Assembly: GCA_964019055.1 (NCBI GenBank)
Contig: OZ025216.1
Coordinates: 12,174,414 to 12,238,413 of the forward strand
Length of the DNA stretch: 64,000 nt
Source: Anthopleura xanthogrammica
Taxonomy: Eukaryota; Cnidaria; Anthozoa; Actiniaria; Actiniidae
Direction: 5' to 3'
Shown: positions 58,401 through 64,000 of the stretch, one piece after another
Position numbering within the stretch: the first letter of the stretch is position 1
Layout: every line of letters starts with the position of its first letter
The notes under the pieces: model-generated
The model's input: only the letters and a program-made list of their open reading frames with translations
Databases searched by the model: none
Told to the model about the DNA's origin: nothing
Position numbers and translations under genes: made by a program

Positions 58401-61400
58401 GCGATCCTCAGATGACTGATCATCTAAAAAATATGTCGAAAGAGACTTTTAGTTATCAAATCATTATCACCTGAAAAGTCACAAAGCTGGGAACAACAAG
58501 GATTATGGGTAGATATCATTCACATGTTTCACCCGCTTGATAACTATGGATGGACTTGAGATATATTCTCCAGTTAGATTCACCTCCTGCTAGTATCCTC
58601 AAGCTACAGTTTGTATCTATAAAAGCTTTACTTGTTGGATATGAAATGTTTCTGCGTTCTCGACTTCATAGATTTTTGATGACCAACCAGCTGTACGAGA
58701 AACTACGCGCGAAAAGGATTGTTGTTGTAATTGGAGCTGCCCTCGCCCAAGACTTAAAAGTCATATATCTCGTGGAATTCGAGACTTTTTCTCTCTAAAT
58801 TCTTGGAAACACGTGTTTTTGTATGGGAGCTGCTTGTCTAAGCATCGAAGCTCGCTGTGATCCTGACACCTGGGACTTTGTTGAAATAAAATGAACTGTA
58901 AAACTAAATCTATACTTGATTCACCATTGGCAGAAGTAATTTCCATTGTTTCTACTCTCCATCTTAATTTCTTCATTCTGTAGCGTTCCTTTATAAAATA
59001 AAACACTTGTGTCACTTATACATACGTATTACTCAACAATTGAGTTGGGGTGGGGTGGGAATTGGAGGGTGAATGGTATAGCAACATATTTATGTCTATA
59101 TATGCACAATTTACAGAGACTTCAAGACACATTTAAGAAAACTATATTCACCTTTCTTTGTCGTAACCTTTCTAAAGACTTCGCTTGCTTTTTCTATAAA
59201 AAAAGCATTATACAATGTAACCCTGTAACAGCACTTTTATGTTGTGTCTGATTCTTTGAGACTCACCGATAATTTTCCCAGTTCTTCATCTAAAGATACT
59301 ACAACTTCATTCAACTCCTCAAAAGTCGAGGCAGAGACAAAACTCTCTTTCATTCCAGAAAATCTGTTAATACTAAGAGAAGTCAAAAGATGATTAAGAA
59401 AAAATAAAAATGCCTTTCTTGTTGAGAAGAGTTTTAACGAGAACAGTCGTGCGAGAGGTGGTTAGTATGAGTGTAGACACTGAGGGAGGTCACTGCCAGG
59501 TTTTTGTTACATGCTCAGATCAGCGGTTCTTTTACGTCCCTCCGATATGCAACATTGGTTAGTAATGATGAAGTATGGAGAGATGGGACTGCCATTTAAA
59601 GTGGTCATCCAATTAACCTACTTGAAAGACTAACCATTTGTAGATGTGAATACAAAGGCAGCAACTTCTCGTCAGTTAGTTTAAGACCCTGAGTGTTGGT
59701 CCAGCCAGGAATTGAACCCACGACCTCCTGCACAAAAGTCTGATGCTCAACAAACTGAGCCAACCAAGGGACTATTTTACATCCTTTTAAAGTGTATTTA
59801 CAGTACAGTAAAGTAACCAAAAAAATTCTTACAAGTATCCAGAAAATTTCAAGAGTGTTTCTTTGGCTTCTCCCAACCGTTTGGTGCACTGCATACACAG
59901 GTCAATATAGTCTTTCATCATCTGCACAGTTGAGAATCTCTTTTTCAAGAAAAAGGCGGGATTCCACAAAAGAGGTTCTAAAAATAACAAATACTGTATT
60001 TATTCACATTTCAACAAGATATAAAAACATTTACTGAGGGATGTAAAGATGGTGTGAATTAACTGCTAATGCACCTGACCTTTCACTATTTTGGTCATAT
60101 TCTTGGAGTGCATGTTACGTCACTAGCCGCCATGCTGGCTGACAATACAAAGCATTCCTCATTAAAATTCTCTTGTTATATCAACCAAGATGGCGGCTGT
60201 CTCATCGTTATTCATATCTCAGGGGATTTTGAGTCATGTGGTTGCACCCCAAGTATAGGTTCACTCCTCAGATCGAACTTGGTTTTGACATATTTGTTTT
60301 GCGTGTTATTTACCTGCTACAGCAAACCCATCAACACCTGTGAAGTCCAAACACTGTTCAACCTCATGTACAGACTGGCATCCAATCTCAACAACTAGAA
60401 ATGTTTCTTTTGGTACAGAATCTCTGAATAAGAATAAAAAATAATTATGTTCCCATCAAAAACTCTTTTGCCTTATATATCGTAGGGTAAGTTTTCTTGG
60501 CTAGCTTAGTAATTTTAGGACATTCAAAAAATGCTCAACAGAACTGAGGCACTAATGCTTCATAAGCTACATCTAAGACTCTAGTGTCTTAAGGGGTGGA
60601 TCCAAGAGGGTGTCCATCAATCCAGTCTTTTGTTGTTTCTGTTGACTCTGTCCAGTAAACAAAGAATGTGCTGTCGAACAGGTGTAAATACCTTACCTGA
60701 TTTCCTTGACTATGTTCCAGTCTTTCTTCTTAAGTACTGAAGGTTTGTGATTACCATAGATACGACCATGAAGAAATATAACCTGCCATGGAAAGATTAA
60801 AAGCTATTCTGAGACAAACATCATAGTGTGTCTTACAATAATAATTTTTTGTGTTGAAGACACATATGGATTCAAAAGCTCATCTGCCATCTTGCGAAGT
60901 GTGCATGTACTATGCATGAAGGACAGTACCTTACAGCCAGCAAGATGAAGTTGTTCAGCCATCTTGATTGTCTTGTAAATATCATCAAGGTTTATTTTTA
61001 GTTTGCAAGTAACTGGAAGAGGGATTTTGGTGTGTAGAATCTGGATGCTTGTAAGAAAAGTTTGAAACATTTCATCTGTATGAGAAACAATGCGAGTTAT
61101 GATTAATGAACTGTTGATCCATTACTTTAGGCCTCATATCTAAGCATAATTATTAGACAAATAACTTTCAAGTCCATTAAACTTAGCTTAACTGCAACTA
61201 ATAGTTAAATAATTATGCTTACAGCATACCATCTAAAGTTGTGTTATCTGCTTGGGGTAGACTAATATCAATAGCAGACACATGGCAGGTGAGACACTCT
61301 TGGATGATCCCTGCTGCTTTAAGAACAGATTCTTTGTCATCCATGACTATCTGAGCACAATAAAAGAAGAATCAGGTTGATTAAGATGTAGATGTAGATG

Positions 61401-62010
61401 AGCCTATTAATGTAGTTGCATGCATCGCTGCTTATGAGAACTACAAAACAGCAGCACCATCAACAATTATAACTACAACAGCAACCACCAACAGCAGCAA
61501 CAGCAACAACAATAGCAACAGTAGCAACAACAACAATAGCAACAGCAGCACAAGCAACAAAAGCAACAGCAGCAACAACAGCAACAGCACCAGCAACAAC
61601 AGGAACAAACACAGCAGCAATAACAACAACAACAGCAGCAACAGCAACAACAACAACAGCAGCAGAAACAGCAGCAGCAGCAACAACCTACAGATGTTTA
61701 ACTTACACATTTCTCACAGTTTATCGCAGAACATCAAATATCAGGAAAATAAGCCAGTCATTTCAACAGCATCACTTACTTGCACAATATATGAACTCTC
61801 TTCATCTACTTGCCACCTTCTCAACCATCCTTCATCAACACACGAAGAATTTACAGCTGGTAAACAAACCACATGAGTTCCATACTTCGCCACCAACATC
61901 CTATACGCATTATCACTTATCTCTACAAAAGGAGATTGAAAAAAAAAACAATTTGTAATAAATCTTCGAACTTTTTCAGGTTCTGCAAAACTTTCATCTT
62001 CGTCCGCCAT
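55417..62010 (-). CDS. DUS-like TIM barrel fused to a TRM10-type tRNA (m1G/m1A9) methyltransferase
   Basis: Fifteen exons on minus: 61780-62010, 61230-61350, 60930-61075, 60697-60782, 60314-60423, 59833-59977, 59267-59363, 59152-59193, 58925-58988, 58290-58423, 57567-57719, 56832-56910, 56412-56479, 55968-56091, 55417-55538. All phases agree: 573 residues. Residues about 20-280 resemble dihydrouridine synthases, closest to DUS4L (SPFVEISDNAYRMLVAKYG, VTCKLKI, FLHGRIYG, TGVDGFAVA, LLWNPAFF). The loop that should carry the catalytic cysteine (GCP) reads AIDISLPQADNTT, and NGG is absent, so this half is probably inactive. From about residue 310: a basic segment (KLSKKQAKSLERLRQRK), then the SPOUT domain (GQRVAIDLS, VAGQIRRLYGSN, VYVIGGLVDH, INTARLPIDEYM, INQVFDILLKF), closest to TRMT10B. 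Read as two genes, TRM10 could start at an internal ATG in the 59267-59363 exon. Its acceptor matches the upstream phase, so I favour fusion. Confidence 0.8.
56130..56281. mobile_element. Foldback MITE (TAGACCTTTCC / GAAAGGTCTG) in an intron
   Basis: Arms contain TTGAATGACCACAGAACAAT and its complement. Its ends resemble family 2 but the arms differ. Confidence 0.85.
57049..57178. mobile_element. Foldback MITE with GTTCACATGTGCCGAAT arms
   Basis: Two arms of about 50 bp, reverse complementary with a few mismatches, ends TAAGGC / GCCTAA. Confidence 0.8.
57234..57392. mobile_element. Foldback MITE with about 60-bp arms
   Basis: Left arm TATTCACCAGTTTTCATACA, right arm ending GGAAAATGGTGAATA. 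The inner arms ACATTCAATCGAGGCTGCAA pair perfectly. Confidence 0.88.
57793..57823. repeat. CAC trinucleotide microsatellite
   Basis: About ten CAC units in an intron of the DUS-TRM10 gene. Confidence 0.9.
57970..58182. mobile_element. Foldback MITE (CCCCTTCACAGTTCCC / GGGAACTGTGAAGGGG)
   Basis: The terminal arms pair almost perfectly, with TGCCATCTTGAAAGGTAGC and its complement further in; the inner arms pair less well. Confidence 0.85.
59460..59775 (-). mobile_element. tRNA-derived SINE
   Basis: The minus strand starts TCCCTTGGTTGGCTCAGTTT with an A-box-like TGGCTCAGTTTGTTGAG and a B-box-like GGTCGTGGGTTCAATTCC, spaced as in a tRNA gene, then an unrelated body with CAGTCCCATCTCTCCATAC and GGAGGGACGTAAAAGAACC. 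The anticodon arm is poor and the 3' acceptor strand does not pair well, so it is a SINE and not a tRNA gene. It lies in an intron of the DUS-TRM10 gene. The far end is approximate. Confidence 0.75.
61445..61690. repeat. CAA/CAG trinucleotide tract
   Basis: About 80 CAR units mixed with AAT and ACC, lying in the first intron of the DUS-TRM10 gene. Open on both strands (poly-Gln/Asn or poly-Leu) but flanked by no usable splice context. Confidence 0.9.
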
Positions 62011-62537
62011 TTTGAATTTATGAACTTTACCGCTGGGATTCTGCGGGCTCAAGATCTAGGACTCGTTCCAGTCCTTCTCTAGATTCAAAATGGCGGATTT
62101 GTTTTCAGTTGCTAAGTATTCTCAAGCCTTTCTTTTGTTATGATTATAATAATATGCAGGCTAAATCGTAAACTGGAATACTTGTTACCGAAGAAATAAT
62201 CATTCTATGTCGCTGTTAGTGGTGTTTTTCGACGGTAAATCAAAGATCGCAAGGATATAGAAGATATTTTTTGTGTCAAATGTTTTTGACGTTGGCAAGG
62301 AATTTAGTGACCATTTGAGTAGTTCAGAATTGCTGCCAAGTTATCATTTCTCTCCACGATATTTGTCCTGTTTTACTTAAATATTAGTCAGTAACATTTC
62401 CTTTGAGTGGATGGAACATACCTTGGATGTACAGGACAACAATTCTAGCTGTATCTTGATGTACAAAATGTGAAAAGTACGATCCTGAGATTTTGTTCAC
62501 TCAAGGCTCAAGAGTTAGGGAGAAAGAGCATTTGAAT
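62011..62537. promoter_or_regulatory. Divergent promoter region between DUS-TRM10 and ATAT1, with paired YY1-like motifs
   Basis: The minus-strand start codon lies in TTCAAAATGGCGGAC. A mirror copy on plus (TTCAAAATGGCGGAT) sits at about 62083-62096. AAATGGCGG is the YY1 core common at housekeeping promoters. The plus copy also opens a 17-codon uORF (62089, MADLFSVAK onwards) upstream of ATAT1 if it is transcribed. Confidence 0.5.
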
Positions 62538-63911
<1,374 letters not shown>

Positions 63912-64000
63912 TAATGTGCATTGTTTGGATAAAAAAAGTAGGATATACTTAGGGCACTTTCCATTAGTTGGACGTGACCTGCCAGACCGGTCAATTGAGA

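Noticed and set aside
59699..59772. tRNA gene on the minus strand
   Set aside because: A and B box sequences are present, but the acceptor and anticodon stems do not pair well and a SINE body follows.
61441..61710. Poly-leucine protein on minus
   Set aside because: CAA/CAG repeat in an intron of the DUS-TRM10 gene, with no supporting splice sites.

Overview
The window is intron-rich animal nuclear DNA: GT-AG introns with one GC-AG intron, many mini- and microsatellites, and many short palindromic transposon relics. The gene set (alpha-tubulin acetyltransferase, UBAC1, Flower, an ankyrin/SOCS-box protein, ARP5, a TRM10-type tRNA methyltransferase) is metazoan. A BBE-type FAD oxidase and a tandem family of secreted PAN-domain proteins point to a non-bilaterian, most likely an anthozoan cnidarian. 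That organism call is inference. All gene models below were assembled by eye from splice sites, reading phase and remembered family conservation.

Layout. 1-3967: 3' half of an FAD-linked oxidoreductase, with a 40-bp minisatellite upstream of its first visible exon. 4490-5000: simple repeat and a 280-bp Tc1/mariner-like MITE. 5983-31426: five tandem paralogues (A-E) of a four-exon secreted protein (signal peptide, PAN/apple-like domain, small EGF-like exon, about 155-residue C-terminal domain I do not recognise). B, C and D lie in near-identical repeat units. E is a pseudogene broken by a retroposon tail, a stop codon and an internal duplication. 33096-38912 (minus): UBAC1. 39228-41800 (plus): Flower/CACFD1. 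41801-46059: gene-poor, holding several foldback elements. 46060-47052 (minus): ASB-like ankyrin/SOCS-box gene. 47132-54922 (plus): ACTR5/ARP5 in 20 exons. 55417-62010 (minus): a 15-exon locus joining a DUS-like TIM barrel, without the usual catalytic-cysteine loop, to a complete TRM10-type methyltransferase. 62538-63884 onward (plus): ATAT1, cut by the window end.

Three head-to-head gene pairs (UBAC1/Flower, ASB/ACTR5, DUS-TRM10/ATAT1) are separated by about 315, 79 and 527 bp between start codons, which suggests shared promoters. The right half is housekeeping: ubiquitination, INO80 chromatin remodelling, tRNA modification and tubulin acetylation. The left half is a fast-evolving secreted gene array shaped by unequal crossover, gene conversion and transposition.

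The two items most worth follow-up are the DUS-like/TRM10 fusion locus and the PAN-domain array with its unrecognised C-terminal domain.
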